Source of the DNA: Dictyobacter vulcani | GTDB taxonomy: Bacteria > Chloroflexota > Ktedonobacteria > Ktedonobacterales > Ktedonobacteraceae | Reading direction: 5' to 3' | Assembly (NCBI RefSeq): GCF_008974265.1 | Contig: NZ_BKZW01000001.1 | Coordinates: 2,790,001-2,854,000, forward strand | Length of the DNA stretch: 64,000 bases | In this document: piece after piece, positions 1-10,384 of the stretch | Numbering within the stretch: the first letter of the stretch is position 1 | Layout of the letters: each line of letters begins with the position of its first letter | Program-made: the position numbers and the translations under genes | Notes under the pieces: model-generated | The model's database searches: none | What the model was told of the DNA's origin: nothing | Seen by the model: the letters and a program-made list of their open reading frames with translations, nothing else

Positions 1-1
1 C

Positions 2-493
2 GTTGGCGGTATGGCTACCGGCACCAAATCGGAGAAGGCCGCCAGCTTTGGGGATTTTATTGAAAAGGCTGAGACCGGCGCGATAGGTCGCGCCCTGGCC
101 GCGTTAGGGTATGGCACACAGTTCACCGGTGATGAGTGGGAAGAAGCCCATCGGATTGTTGATAGTCCTGTTGACCGTCAACCAGTCGCCAGCGCTAACG
201 GGAGTTCCCAGAGTGGTCCCGCTTCCTCGCTGGTCTCAGTACGGCCGAGCGCGAACCCAAACAATGGCTCTGCTCATAACGCACCGGCCACGAATGGGAA
301 CCGCCCGGCGGATAATGATACGCCAGCCAGTGCGACCGAGCAACAGCTCTCCAGTATTCGTAAGTTATGTGACCACCTGGGTAAAGTCTTTCCAGAAGAT
401 GCCGCCAACATGAGCTTCCTGGGAGCCAAGAAGATGTTGCAGCAATTAACGGCTGAATATAGAGAGTCTAAACAGAACAGTAAAGCTTCCTGA
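2..493 (+). CDS. C-terminal part of a phage-type single-strand annealing-like protein (partial)
   Basis: The reading frame is open to the left edge, and the codons before the ATG at 11 are also coding, so the true start is probably outside the window. The visible 160 residues hold a motif KAETGAIGRALAALGYGTQF near the start. This resembles the conserved block of ERF/Rad52-like single-strand annealing and phage ssDNA-binding proteins. A low-complexity Ser/Asn/Pro/Ala linker follows (about residues 55-108), then a helical tail (about 110-155) that may be a partner-binding domain. No catalytic residues can be named. The family call rests on one short motif, so it is an inference. A plasmid- or prophage-derived origin is possible, but no other phage gene is visible. 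Confidence 0.45.
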   Translation, partial: VGGMATGTKSEKAASFGDFIEKAETGAIGRALAALGYGTQFTGDEWEEAHRIVDSPVDRQPVASANGSSQSGPASSLVSVRPSANPNNGSAHNAPATNGNRPADNDTPASATEQQLSSIRKLCDHLGKVFPEDAANMSFLGAKKMLQQLTAEYRESKQNSKAS

Positions 494-573
494 CCCTTTT
501 AGTAGTGCACGTATCCCTGGAAGCCTCAAGTACAGTGAGCTTTCCGGGATACTGCGCTAAGAAAGATATTCCC

Positions 574-777
574 ATGATCCCAGCTGAGCTAGAACATGCT
601 CATCAAGCGATGGAACAGAGGTGGTATGAGTTAGTACAGGCTGAGCAGCAAGGTGCTTCGGTTCAGGATCTGGAGCGCAGGTATGAAAGATACTTGCGCG
701 CAGTTGAAGACTACAACCGCCGTTCCATGGGCTATCAGAGCAAACAGCAAAAGCGTAGATTTCCTGGCGTAGCATAA
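574..777 (+). CDS. small hypothetical protein, charged and helical
   Basis: A 67-residue protein beginning MIPAELEHAHQAMEQRWYEL. The ATG at 574 is preferred over a GTG at 505 because the 23 residues between look non-coding and a weak purine-rich stretch (AAGAAAGA) lies just before 574. The product is mostly predicted helix, rich in Glu, Gln and Arg, with no Cys and no membrane segment. It follows the partial recombination-type gene by 80 bases and ends at a strong terminator, so the two may be co-transcribed. No family is recognised. Confidence 0.5.
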   Translation: MIPAELEHAHQAMEQRWYELVQAEQQGASVQDLERRYERYLRAVEDYNRRSMGYQSKQQKRRFPGVA

Positions 778-823
778 AACAAGGATCCCGCGTGCCAATT
801 CGGTCACGCGGGATCCTTGTTTT
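776..823. terminator. bidirectional rho-independent terminator
   Basis: An 18-base perfect stem (left arm ending GGATCCCGCGTG, right arm CACGCGGGATCC) with a 10-base loop is flanked by A-rich sequence on the left and T-rich sequence on the right. It lies between two converging genes and can stop both. Confidence 0.9.
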
Positions 824-829
824 ATACTG

Positions 830-2419
830 TTAATCTTCACCCCAGCGTGAGGGTTGATAGGGGTGCTTTTGTGTGGGTGCGGATGTATTGACCAGATGGG
901 TTTTCAGGCGTTGCAGCAGGTGTGGAACCCATTGCTTTAGATAGTTCAGGCGTTCGCTGGCCGTTTCTTTCGCGCCATAGCGTTCCTGATTATAGGCCTG
1001 TGTGAGTTCGGCTAGAATAGCTGGATCTGATGGTTGTCCACTGGCCTCAGCTGGTAACTTCGCCTGCGCCAGTGCCAGGAGCCGTTTCTGGTATTCAAGT
1101 GGGGTTTCCTGTTTTCTATGCTCAAACGCACTACCTTGCTCGGCCATCGCCTGCAGAAAAGCGCGGTAGCGGACCCGTACCGAAGCGGTAGCCAAAGCCT
1201 CAGACTCAGTAGTATCTATGCGACGCTGACGGCGTTCCAGACGCCGCTCCTGGCGAATCTGTTGGACATCCAGTCCCTCGCGTATCTCATCCTCATCCGC
1301 CAGTGTCTTCTCCACAGCAGCGACACGCCGTTTGCGCATAAAGAAGATGAGCGCCAGCAGTAATGCTACGACGATAGCTATTACCAGCAGATCTAGACTC
1401 AAGGTTATGATAGGTGGGATATGGTGCTGGCGATCGAGTGGGGGGAGCAGTTTACTGCGATCGGGCATATGTGTAGGTATAAGAGGGATAACCGGTTTTC
1501 CGACCAGATGGGTTAGCTGAGTGAGCAGCCAGTTGAGGATGACGGCGATGGCATAGACAACGATATTAATCACGAATAATAATGCGCTTGCCAGGAGTCC
1601 GAACAGCCACCAGAATGGACTGAGCAGCAAGAGCAGTACATCTCCTGGTACAACCTCAAAGGCGATGCTCATCACAATCAGCAGTAACCAGATACTGGTC
1701 AGGGCCTTGACCCATTTGTTGCTGCCCTCGCCAGCATAGCTTTGGCCATGCCGTGCCTGTTCTTTGCGCGCCGCTCCAACGCGTGTAAAAGAGAGTGCGA
1801 TAAAGCCAGACAGGAAAAAGATGGGTAGGTGGTTGAGCACATCATCCAGGACACTATAACCTGCTTCCTGATCCTGGAATAGTGATAATACCAGTACCGC
1901 CATCAAGACGCCCAGTCCTATTTTAAAGGCCAGGATCAGTTGCTCTTCGTTAAAGGCAGATCTGGCCCGATCAACACTGCGCTTCCATCCCCCAACTACC
2001 AGGATAAGCATGAGTATTATTACATAGGTATTATCAATGGCATACCAATGAGTCAGGCCCAGAATGAGTAGGGCCAGCACAATCGCCAGCGCATCAAACC
2101 ATGTTACCCGTAAACCCGCGTTATAATCCCACTTCTCCCCGCGGCGTTCGCGACCATAGAAGTCCCAGATAGCCCACCAATGCAGTCCCAGCAAGACTAG
2201 CGTAATACTACCGACATCCAGATAATTATAGGAATCGGTAAAGCGCCTGAACAGCAATTGCAGGAACAGGTAGATGGGTTGAGCCTCCATCAAAGCCGAA
2301 GCGATAGGCACGGCCAGAAACTCAATCCAATTGGAGGCTATGCGTGCTGGTACCGCTGATGCCGTTTTGTCCGTCCCCGACGGCCTGAATATGCTCACGC
2401 CACTGCTCCTTTCCGCCAA
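830..2419 (-). CDS. polytopic membrane protein with C-terminal DUF4129 domain
   Basis: 529 residues with about nine or ten hydrophobic segments over residues 25-360. A cytoplasmic charged region follows (about 365-410, many Arg and Glu), then a C-terminal helical domain typical of DUF4129 (RYRAFLQAM, a PLEYQKRL segment, then AYNQERYG). DUF4129 proteins are regularly found behind MoxR ATPase and DUF58 genes, exactly as here, and often as the C-terminus of transglutaminase-like membrane proteins. No transglutaminase Cys-His-Asp set is seen. The chosen ATG overlaps the end of the DUF58 gene by 98 bases. An internal ATG at 2290 would avoid the overlap but would cut into the first membrane segment. 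Biochemical role unknown. Confidence 0.8.
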   Translation of the reverse strand: MAERSSGVSIFRPSGTDKTASAVPARIASNWIEFLAVPIASALMEAQPIYLFLQLLFRRFTDSYNYLDVGSITLVLLGLHWWAIWDFYGRERRGEKWDYNAGLRVTWFDALAIVLALLILGLTHWYAIDNTYVIILMLILVVGGWKRSVDRARSAFNEEQLILAFKIGLGVLMAVLVLSLFQDQEAGYSVLDDVLNHLPIFFLSGFIALSFTRVGAARKEQARHGQSYAGEGSNKWVKALTSIWLLLIVMSIAFEVVPGDVLLLLLSPFWWLFGLLASALLFVINIVVYAIAVILNWLLTQLTHLVGKPVIPLIPTHMPDRSKLLPPLDRQHHIPPIITLSLDLLVIAIVVALLLALIFFMRKRRVAAVEKTLADEDEIREGLDVQQIRQERRLERRQRRIDTTESEALATASVRVRYRAFLQAMAEQGSAFEHRKQETPLEYQKRLLALAQAKLPAEASGQPSDPAILAELTQAYNQERYGAKETASERLNYLKQWVPHLLQRLKTHLVNTSAPTQKHPYQPSRWGED

Positions 2420-3752
2420 TATGGTAGGTACTCAGGTTCTCTGTGTCAGGCAACTCTTTGCCCTCCTCCAGTTCACCAGCCAGAATAATATTGACCGCGA
2501 CGCCATCGCTGCGTCGCTCCTGCAGATACATGATGGTATTCTCGCTCAAGGTATTGAGCGGGCTGACCAGCAGGATCGTCGTACCTTGCTGGAACACAGC
2601 ATCTTCCAACTCAATCATGCGTTCAATCGGGATATTATAAGCAGGTACCAGACGAGCCATGGTCGTCAGAATCTGTTGATACTGAGTATGGTCGCTGGCA
2701 AAAGGAATGCTGATTCCTGGTGGTGAGATGGTTGTCGCATTTGATTTACGGGCGGCTTGCTCATCCTGGGTTTGCTCGGTGTCTACCTCGCTACTAAACG
2801 CATGTGTGGCGGTCACCATCGCGCTATTGGTCAAGACTCCAACCATATAGCCCTCATCCAGGCCCCAGATGGCTAGAGAGGCGGCGGCCGAGATACAATA
2901 TTCCTGCAACTCGAGATCCTTGCCCTTGTGTTCATTTGAATAGGTCCAGGTATCCAGCAGGATCAGCAGGCGGCGCTCGGTGGTAGATTCATAGAGTTTG
3001 CTGCGCAATGCACCGACCCGCGCGGTGGCCTTCCAATCGATCCTGCGTGGATCATCGCCTGGCTGATATTCCCGATTGCCCGCAAACCAGAGTGGATCCT
3101 CAAGTAATTGCCGGTTCCCAACCTGTTCACCCATCGGAAAGACGGCTGGTAGCCCTAATTCCTCGATGGGAATGATTAAGGGATACACCAGCAGCGTCTC
3201 ATTGGCAGGTAGCAGCATGTCACGCTCCAACCAACCAAAGGGATCACTACACTGGAGTTGAACAGGACCCATGAGGTGGAAGCCACGGGTCTGACAACGC
3301 ATGCGATAGCGGCGCGTGACGCGTTGATATGACCAGAGCAGCCAGGTACTGATCAAGGTATCGCGCTTGATTGTTTGCAGGCGGCTGCCATGGTCTCCCT
3401 TTACCGTAAGCGTAAGGGGAGGCACAATCGAATTTTCGAGGCGCAGCCAGGGGAGCGGTAAAAACTTGCGATTCTCAATGGTCACTGACAGGGTAACCTG
3501 TTCCCCAAAGAACAAATGCGGGCGATCCACGGTCTGGCGCACCAGCAAATGACGCAGCGCATAGCGATACCAGATCTCCGGTACACCGCCCATGAGAAAG
3601 GTAAAGGTCGCGGCCAGACCCAGCAGCGGTTGCCGTGTCAGTACGCCAAGAATGATCAATGCTCCGGCCAGATAATACCAGAAATGGTGTTTTTTGAGTA
3701 TGCGTGCAGGTATGTCAATTGGTGGAAGATGGCTATCTTCTTCTATGTTCAT
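2322..3752 (-). CDS. DUF58 domain-containing protein
   Basis: 476 residues. Two hydrophobic segments near residues 20-60 anchor the protein. A beta-rich region follows (FLPLPWLRLEN about residue 100), then the DUF58 signature REYQPGDDPRRIDWKATAR (about residues 228-246). After it comes a von Willebrand A-like fold beginning RRLLILLDTW. DUF58 proteins act with MoxR-type AAA ATPases, probably as their clients or adaptors. The gene starts 6 bases after the MoxR stop codon and overlaps the DUF4129 gene downstream, so the three are one operon. The vWA-like MIDAS motif is not complete by eye (DTWTYS rather than DxSxS), so metal binding is uncertain. Confidence 0.88.
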   Translation of the reverse strand: MNIEEDSHLPPIDIPARILKKHHFWYYLAGALIILGVLTRQPLLGLAATFTFLMGGVPEIWYRYALRHLLVRQTVDRPHLFFGEQVTLSVTIENRKFLPLPWLRLENSIVPPLTLTVKGDHGSRLQTIKRDTLISTWLLWSYQRVTRRYRMRCQTRGFHLMGPVQLQCSDPFGWLERDMLLPANETLLVYPLIIPIEELGLPAVFPMGEQVGNRQLLEDPLWFAGNREYQPGDDPRRIDWKATARVGALRSKLYESTTERRLLILLDTWTYSNEHKGKDLELQEYCISAAASLAIWGLDEGYMVGVLTNSAMVTATHAFSSEVDTEQTQDEQAARKSNATTISPPGISIPFASDHTQYQQILTTMARLVPAYNIPIERMIELEDAVFQQGTTILLVSPLNTLSENTIMYLQERRSDGVAVNIILAGELEEGKELPDTENLSTYHIGGKEQWREHIQAVGDGQNGISGTSTHSLQLD

Positions 3753-3758
3753 ATCCTT

Positions 3759-4751
3759 TTACCTTGCCGTTGAAGGCGACGCAATCGTCTCAACCGGAAC
3801 CTCAATCCCCTGTACAACCTCTGTAATAATCTCATGGTTCTTGCGACCACGCATGCGATTACGATTAGTGGTCAGAATACGGTGAGTCAGCACAAAGGGA
3901 GCCAGATACTTAATATCATCCGGCTGCACGAAATCGCGACCCTGGATGGCGGCATAGGCTTCACAGGCTCGATAGAGGGCCAGGGTACCACGTGGACTCA
4001 CCCCTAACTGGATCGCATCGTGCTGGCGCGTAGCACGTACAATTTTCAAGAGATAGCGTTCAACCTCTGGCTGCCACTGTACTGAGCGGATGGCTTTCTG
4101 CAAGCCCGCAAACTCGGCCGCACTGACGACCGGTTGCAGTGTATCTAATGGCTCAGCCTGCTTAAAGCGATGCAGGATTTCCTGCTCCTCTTGTTCCTCA
4201 GGATAGCCCATCTGCACTTTGAGCAAGAAACGGTCGAGCTGAGCCTCAGGGAGCGGGAACGTGCCCTCAAGCTCAACTGGATTCTGTGTAGCCATAACCA
4301 GGAAAGGACGCGGCAACTGCTTGCTATCCCGTTCAACCGTCACCTGGCGTTCAGCCATAGCCTCCAAAAGGGCTGATTGGGTACGTGGAGTAGTCCGATT
4401 GATCTCATCCACCAGCAGAATCTGGGCAAAGAGCGGACCATGGCGGAAGACAAACTCATTCTGTTTTTGATCATAATAGCTAACTCCGATAATATCGGTT
4501 GGCAACAGATCGGGAGTACCCTGGACGCGCTGGAAGGTTGCTCCTAACGAGCGAGCCAGTGATTTCGCCAGCACCGTTTTACCCATGCCTGGCACATCTT
4601 CCAACAACACATGTCCATCGCTTAAAAGCGCCACCAGCAAAAGATCGATAACATCAAGTTTTCCAATGATTACCCGTGCAACATTGCCACGAATCTGCTC
4701 AGCATACTGCTGGACCGCAGATAGCGGAGAAGCTATCGTTTGATTTTCCAT
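3759..4751 (-). CDS. MoxR family AAA+ ATPase
   Basis: 330 residues from the ATG at 4751, chosen because GGAGAG lies about 11 bases before it. A longer start at 4799 is possible but has no clear ribosome site. Walker A is GMGKT within EDVPGMGKTVLAKSLA, and Walker B is LLVDEINR. Sensor 1 is in the ATQNPVE segment, and a C-terminal lid contains SPRGTLALYRACEAYA. These are standard for the MoxR/RavA branch of AAA+ chaperones, which remodel or mature partner proteins. It is first in a MoxR-DUF58-DUF4129 operon. A 19-base palindrome at 4917-4935 upstream may be a regulator site. Confidence 0.93.
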   Translation of the reverse strand: MENQTIASPLSAVQQYAEQIRGNVARVIIGKLDVIDLLLVALLSDGHVLLEDVPGMGKTVLAKSLARSLGATFQRVQGTPDLLPTDIIGVSYYDQKQNEFVFRHGPLFAQILLVDEINRTTPRTQSALLEAMAERQVTVERDSKQLPRPFLVMATQNPVELEGTFPLPEAQLDRFLLKVQMGYPEEQEEQEILHRFKQAEPLDTLQPVVSAAEFAGLQKAIRSVQWQPEVERYLLKIVRATRQHDAIQLGVSPRGTLALYRACEAYAAIQGRDFVQPDDIKYLAPFVLTHRILTTNRNRMRGRKNHEIITEVVQGIEVPVETIASPSTAR

Positions 4752-4916
4752 CCTGTGTCTCTCTCCAATTATGCTGTTATAGCAAAAAACTTCCTGCACT
4801 GCTGATGGATAAGGCTACCCATCTCTATTGCTGTTCAGAGATAGGTAGCGTGGCAAGAAGCGTTAAACCTTCATTGCGATCTCAATAACGAGATAACACA
4901 TTGTTATATTATTACA

Positions 4917-4935
4917 TTATGTTATTTTAACATAA
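4917..4935. promoter_or_regulatory. palindrome, possible operator
   Basis: TTATGTTA-TTT-TAACATAA is a perfect inverted repeat 166 bases before the MoxR start. Its 15-base centre ATGTTATTTTAACAT occurs again, identical, at 24384-24398 before the HipA-like kinase. Two copies suggest a transcription factor site, but no regulator can be assigned. Confidence 0.4.
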
Positions 4936-4981
4936 AATTGTGTGAGAGTCCAGAAAAAACTTTACTAGCGGCCAAATACGC

Positions 4982-5581
4982 TTAATGGCGGCCAGTACGA
5001 TGCATACGTCGCAACGCCTGCATATAGGCTCCAGTATCATCCTGTAACTTACGCATGCGAGGACTGCGATCGAGGTTACTGGCTGTATCAGCATGCTGCC
5101 CTCTTGCAAGTGAGCATAAGCGTGTGATTGTCTGGCCGGTGCGTTGTAAGAGATGGCGAACCGGTGGGATGGCCAGGCAGCCCCAGAAGATGAGGATGAC
5201 ATACCAGCATAGAAAAAGATAGGGACGCTGATCTTTAAAGCATAAATAGCTCAGTGCCGCCAATACCAGGGCATCGAGAGCAAATATAAGATGCTTAAAG
5301 GTAAAAATCAGGATCCGGATGAGCCGTGTTTGATGATTCTGCCGGGCTGGCAACGATAATTCCTGCGTGCGTGAGCGGGCGGCAGGAACGGGTTGAGAAA
5401 GTTCCTTATCCCAATCTGTATACTGGGTCGCGAATTCATCGGTAACGGGAAATACATCCCAGGGGAGATCATCCGTTTTAATCGGTGGTAGCTGTTGTTG
5501 AGTTGGAGGTATATTTTTGTTTGAGTTAATCAGCAAAATTTTCTTGAGGCGAGCCATACGTTCCACAAATCCCTTCCACAT
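4982..5581 (-). CDS. hypothetical membrane protein
   Basis: 199 residues. The N-terminal 100 residues are polar and cytoplasmic-looking. Two adjacent hydrophobic segments follow (about residues 107-127 and 133-152), then a basic tail with many Arg and His. It may start at ATG 5581 or at an in-frame ATG at 5557. It lies upstream of the MoxR operon, separated by 230 bases that include the palindrome at 4917-4935, so it is probably a separate transcript. No family recognised. Confidence 0.6.
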   Translation of the reverse strand: MWKGFVERMARLKKILLINSNKNIPPTQQQLPPIKTDDLPWDVFPVTDEFATQYTDWDKELSQPVPAARSRTQELSLPARQNHQTRLIRILIFTFKHLIFALDALVLAALSYLCFKDQRPYLFLCWYVILIFWGCLAIPPVRHLLQRTGQTITRLCSLARGQHADTASNLDRSPRMRKLQDDTGAYMQALRRMHRTGRH

Positions 5582-5699
5582 TCCATCTATAGCGCGTTGT
5601 GCTTTGTTATTCCTGACTCATTATACTAACCAGGAATCAACGATGCAAGTATTATGATGCAAGAATATACTTATGGGGCAAGATATGAGAAGGGAGGAT

Positions 5700-5747
5700 A
5701 AAGCAGAGGCCGTCAGGTGGTTATTTTTGCTGACGGCCTCTGCTTTT
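5700..5747. terminator. rho-independent terminator
   Basis: A 16-base stem (AAGCAGAGGCCGTCAG with its complement CTGACGGCCTCTGCTT) with a 13-base loop, A residues on one side and T residues on the other. It lies just after the stop codon of the minus-strand alpha/beta hydrolase. Confidence 0.88.
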
Positions 5748-5759
5748 GGGTTGGTCGGT

Positions 5760-6637
5760 TTAGCGATTGGTGATGAAGTTTTTGAGTGCGCTGGCAATAG
5801 CATCGGGAGCATCGAACAGTGAGAGGTGGCCTGCACCTGGCAGGATGATCAGCTCTGACTGTGGAATTTCGCGATGGAGGCGCTCAGCATATTTTACCGG
5901 GATCTGCTCGTCTTTTTCACCCCAGATAATCAGGGTTGGGCGGCCAAGGGTGCGCAGGTCGCTGGAAACGGAATTCAGATAATATGGGACAAGATTGCGC
6001 ACATGTTGGAAAAGGATCTCTTTGCCGAGTTCGTTGTTCCAGGGTTCAACATAGCTGTTGAGAACATTGGCAAAATCTTTGGGATTGGCGGTGGCATGGG
6101 GCAAGGTTGCGCGCAGATCGTTGATCAATGCATCCAGTTCGGTATTGTGGGGGCATCGAAATCGCGGCGCTTCTCCATGTCGGTCAGGGGCCAGTTCTCA
6201 GCAAAGGTATGCAGGTAGCAGACAGAGTCAACCAGTACCAGTGCAGCGGTCTCTGGACGCAGTAAGCGGGTGGCGAGCACCTGAGCAACGCCGCCGCCCA
6301 GGCCATGTCCGACCAGAACGATATTGGTAAGCTGCAAATCTTTGATCAGATAGGATAAGACATCCGCCTGTCCCCAGATAGATGTATCGGCGGGCCAGGG
6401 ATATTCCGACTGGCCAAAGCCCAGCATATCAAAGGCATAGACGGCACGATTGACGCCGCCGAGCTGGCCCATGATGCTTTCCCAGCTGAATGCCCCGGCA
6501 GGAATATCATGCAGAAGCACGATCGCGCCATCGGTGCCATATTCTGCGCCCTGAACGAGGTAGCTAATGTTATAGTGAACAGAACGTCCTGAGCGCCGTT
6601 CGCGTGTGGCCAGGACGTCAGATGTGTTGCTTGCCAT
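5760..6637 (-). pseudogene. alpha/beta hydrolase, frameshifted and lacking its nucleophile
   Basis: Two overlapping frames together give one alpha/beta hydrolase of about 292 residues. The N-terminal frame (6125-6637) holds the oxyanion-side LLHDIPAG, DMLGFGQSE and nucleophile-elbow segments. The C-terminal frame (to 5760) holds the acid region LIIWGEKDEQIP and the histidine in LPGAGHLSLFDAP. They join if one base is added to the run of five G (plus strand) at 6149-6153. The nucleophile elbow reads G110-H-G112-L-G, with Gly where Ser or Asp is expected. Relatives with GHDLGG are dehalogenase or epoxide-hydrolase-like, so one base change (GAC to GGC) would explain it. The gene is either decayed, or a non-catalytic protein with a sequencing error. 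Confidence 0.75.
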
Positions 6638-7014
6638 AAATCCTCTCTTTAGTTGCGTTCATCTTGACTTGGGATTGGGTGATCACAGACGGGCGAGGAT
6701 AGGTAAATGATGATCCATGGTTATGGACTATTGTTCGTTACCCTCGTCCACCTGTGGTTACCCTGGTGTCCCTTCATACTATAGCGCATCTGGGGCGTAG
6801 CGTACAGGGTTTTGTGTATTTTGTTTGGGTTGGTCAGGCTGTTTTGTGCTGTCACTTGCGGTGATATATCGATATTTGCATTTCAAATTGTACTAATACA
6901 GTATATTAATAATTATATATTTAAATGTGTTATACTCACTATAGTTACTTCCAGAACTTTCCATCAAGAAAGAGATTTGTAATTGAGAACATTATAGAAT
7001 CGAAGGAGATTTGC
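6638..7014. other. divergent intergenic region
   Basis: 377 bases between a minus-strand hydrolase and a plus-strand secreted protein. The right half is AT-rich with TATACT-like hexamers near 6930 and an AAGGAG ribosome site at 7003-7008 for the gene starting at 7015. No gene or strong hairpin was seen. Confidence 0.5.
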
Positions 7015-8811
7015 ATGAAGTCCGTTCACGTAAAAGTCGCATTAGCACTGCTGGCTTTTTTATTTACATTACCGGCTGCCGCGCCAGCGCTTGCCAGGCC
7101 AGCAACGGCAGTACAACCACAAGCGCAGTCAACCGCTTCGACTTCGATCAACCTGGCTCACCTCGATGCTTTAAGTCAACAGGTCACCATCGGCGGTCAG
7201 CAGATGTTGATCATCCATGTTTACTCAGAGTATCCAGATTATAAGTGGGTTGATGCATCTGGAGAAGGTATTGCATGTGTTGATGATGCTGCGCGCGCCG
7301 TCGTCGTGTATTTGAATGATTACAAACAGACACATAACGAGCAATCACTCAATAAGGCGCGCGAATTGCTGACGTTTGTCATGCACATGGAGGCAAATGA
7401 CGGCGAGTTCTATAATTTTATTCAGAAAGACCTCACCATTAATACAGACGGAGCCACAAGCAAAAAGTCGTTTGATTGGTGGGCGATGCGCGCCATGTGG
7501 GCGCTTGGCTCTGGCTACAATGTCTTCAAACATGAGGATCCAGCCTTTGCCGAGAAATTGCAGAGTAGCTTTTTGCTGGCTAACACAGCCTTACAGCAGA
7601 AAATCGACAGTAAATATGGCTCATACATACTTCTACATGGATATAAAATACCAGCCTGGATCGATGGTTTCGATGCTATGTCGAACGCATTGCTAGGACT
7701 GACCGAATTTTACCAGGCCCGGCCATTGAATGTGGTTAAGGACTCGATGCTCAAAGTTGGTCGCGGCCTCGCTGAGTATCAATATGGTTCCAATACACAG
7801 TTCCCATTTGGAGCCCACCTGGACTGGAATGGCTCGGTGAGCCTCTGGCATGCCTATGGCAGTGGACAATCTTTTGCTCTGGCCAGGGCTGGAATGCTTC
7901 TACATCAGAATGGCTGGATCGCATCGGCAAAACAGGAGGCAGACCAACTATTCACGCACCTGCTGGTTACGGGCATGATTAATCAGATGGCACCAACGCC
8001 GGATAAAAATGGCCAGATCGCTTATGGCGTTGATATGTTAACCCAGGGCTTTATGGCCGTCTATCAGGCCACGCATGATCCCAGGTATGCACGCGATGCT
8101 GGCATTGCGGCTTCCTGGTTTACCTGCAACAACGATGCTCATTTCGCCATGTATGATCCTGCCCATGGTTATGGATACGATGGTTTAGATGGCACAACCG
8201 GAAAAGTCAGTCTGAATTCAGGGGCTGAATCAACTATCGAAGCGTTGATGGCTCTCCAGGTTGTTAATCAAAATCCGGTTGCATTGAGTATGGCAAATGT
8301 GAAGACCATTGAGCGTCATACCGCCAGCATCTATGAAGCCGAAGCCAGCAAAATCACGGCTGGCAATCCACAAATCATTACGCCAACCAGTAGCTGGACC
8401 GGTGAAGCTTTATACAGCGGACAAATTGTGAAGATGTCTAATAATGATCAGTTGCAGCAAGATCTACAGGTTACGCATGCGGGCAAATATATGCTCTCTG
8501 CCGCGCTGGTCAAACCACATACCCTGACGGGGGTACTCGCTCTGGAGATAGGTATCGATGGTCATCATGTCAGCACGATTCGCGTACAGCGTTCACCTGA
8601 TATTGATTATCTGACCCTGGTAGGTGCGGAGCATCCATTCTCCTTGAGCACAGGTAAACATACGCTTACGGTCACCCTCAAGGGAGAAGCTAACGCATCT
8701 CTGGTGGTGGATAACTTTGTGTTGCAGCCGCTGAAAGAATTTGCTGTTTTTCAAATGCCGAACGGTAGCCATTTCACCCTGATGCATGATCTGACCGGGG
8801 ATAGAGATTAG
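7015..8811 (+). CDS. secreted glycosidase-like protein with C-terminal carbohydrate-binding-like domain
   Basis: 598 residues from the ATG at 7015, which has AAGGAG seven bases upstream. Residues 1-27 are a signal peptide with an ALA cleavage site. The central part (about 40-420) is helix-rich with repeated Trp/Asp motifs (FDWWAMRAMWALG, LDWNGSVSLWHAYGSGQ, GYGYDGLDG, NSGAESTIEALMAL). This looks like an alpha/alpha toroid glycosidase or lyase fold. The last 140 residues start with YEAEA and end with VVDNFVLQPL, as in CBM6/CBM35-type beta-sandwich modules. The substrate cannot be inferred. The gene stands alone, ending at a terminator. Confidence 0.65.
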   Translation: MKSVHVKVALALLAFLFTLPAAAPALARPATAVQPQAQSTASTSINLAHLDALSQQVTIGGQQMLIIHVYSEYPDYKWVDASGEGIACVDDAARAVVVYLNDYKQTHNEQSLNKARELLTFVMHMEANDGEFYNFIQKDLTINTDGATSKKSFDWWAMRAMWALGSGYNVFKHEDPAFAEKLQSSFLLANTALQQKIDSKYGSYILLHGYKIPAWIDGFDAMSNALLGLTEFYQARPLNVVKDSMLKVGRGLAEYQYGSNTQFPFGAHLDWNGSVSLWHAYGSGQSFALARAGMLLHQNGWIASAKQEADQLFTHLLVTGMINQMAPTPDKNGQIAYGVDMLTQGFMAVYQATHDPRYARDAGIAASWFTCNNDAHFAMYDPAHGYGYDGLDGTTGKVSLNSGAESTIEALMALQVVNQNPVALSMANVKTIERHTASIYEAEASKITAGNPQIITPTSSWTGEALYSGQIVKMSNNDQLQQDLQVTHAGKYMLSAALVKPHTLTGVLALEIGIDGHHVSTIRVQRSPDIDYLTLVGAEHPFSLSTGKHTLTVTLKGEANASLVVDNFVLQPLKEFAVFQMPNGSHFTLMHDLTGDRD

Positions 8812-8827
8812 CTAGTAAACGTATAAG

Positions 8828-8871
8828 AAGAGGCCACAGCCTACTCTGATATGAGAGTGCTGTGGCCTCTT
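8828..8871. terminator. bidirectional terminator
   Basis: A 13-base perfect stem AAGAGGCCACAGC / GCTGTGGCCTCTT with an 18-base loop lies between the converging secreted glycosidase and enolase genes. Confidence 0.85.
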
Positions 8872-8888
8872 GTATGTTTGCTAGCTAA

Positions 8889-10250
<1,362 letters not shown>

Positions 10251-10352
10251 CTATGTGAGCCAGCCAGAAAATTCTGATGGTATAAGGTTCAATACGTTTT
10301 GCACATCCTTGCGGGGCTATTGTACATCGTGGGGCGGGAATTGGGCAAGGGG

Positions 10353-10377
10353 AGAAAGCCCCGAGGTGGGGCTTTCT
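10353..10377. terminator. terminator hairpin after hisC
   Basis: AGAAAGCCCC and GGGGCTTTCT form a 10-base stem with a 5-base loop between the hisC stop codon and the enolase gene. A T-rich stretch lies on the plus-strand 3' side. Confidence 0.75.
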
Positions 10378-10384
10378 AATCTTT

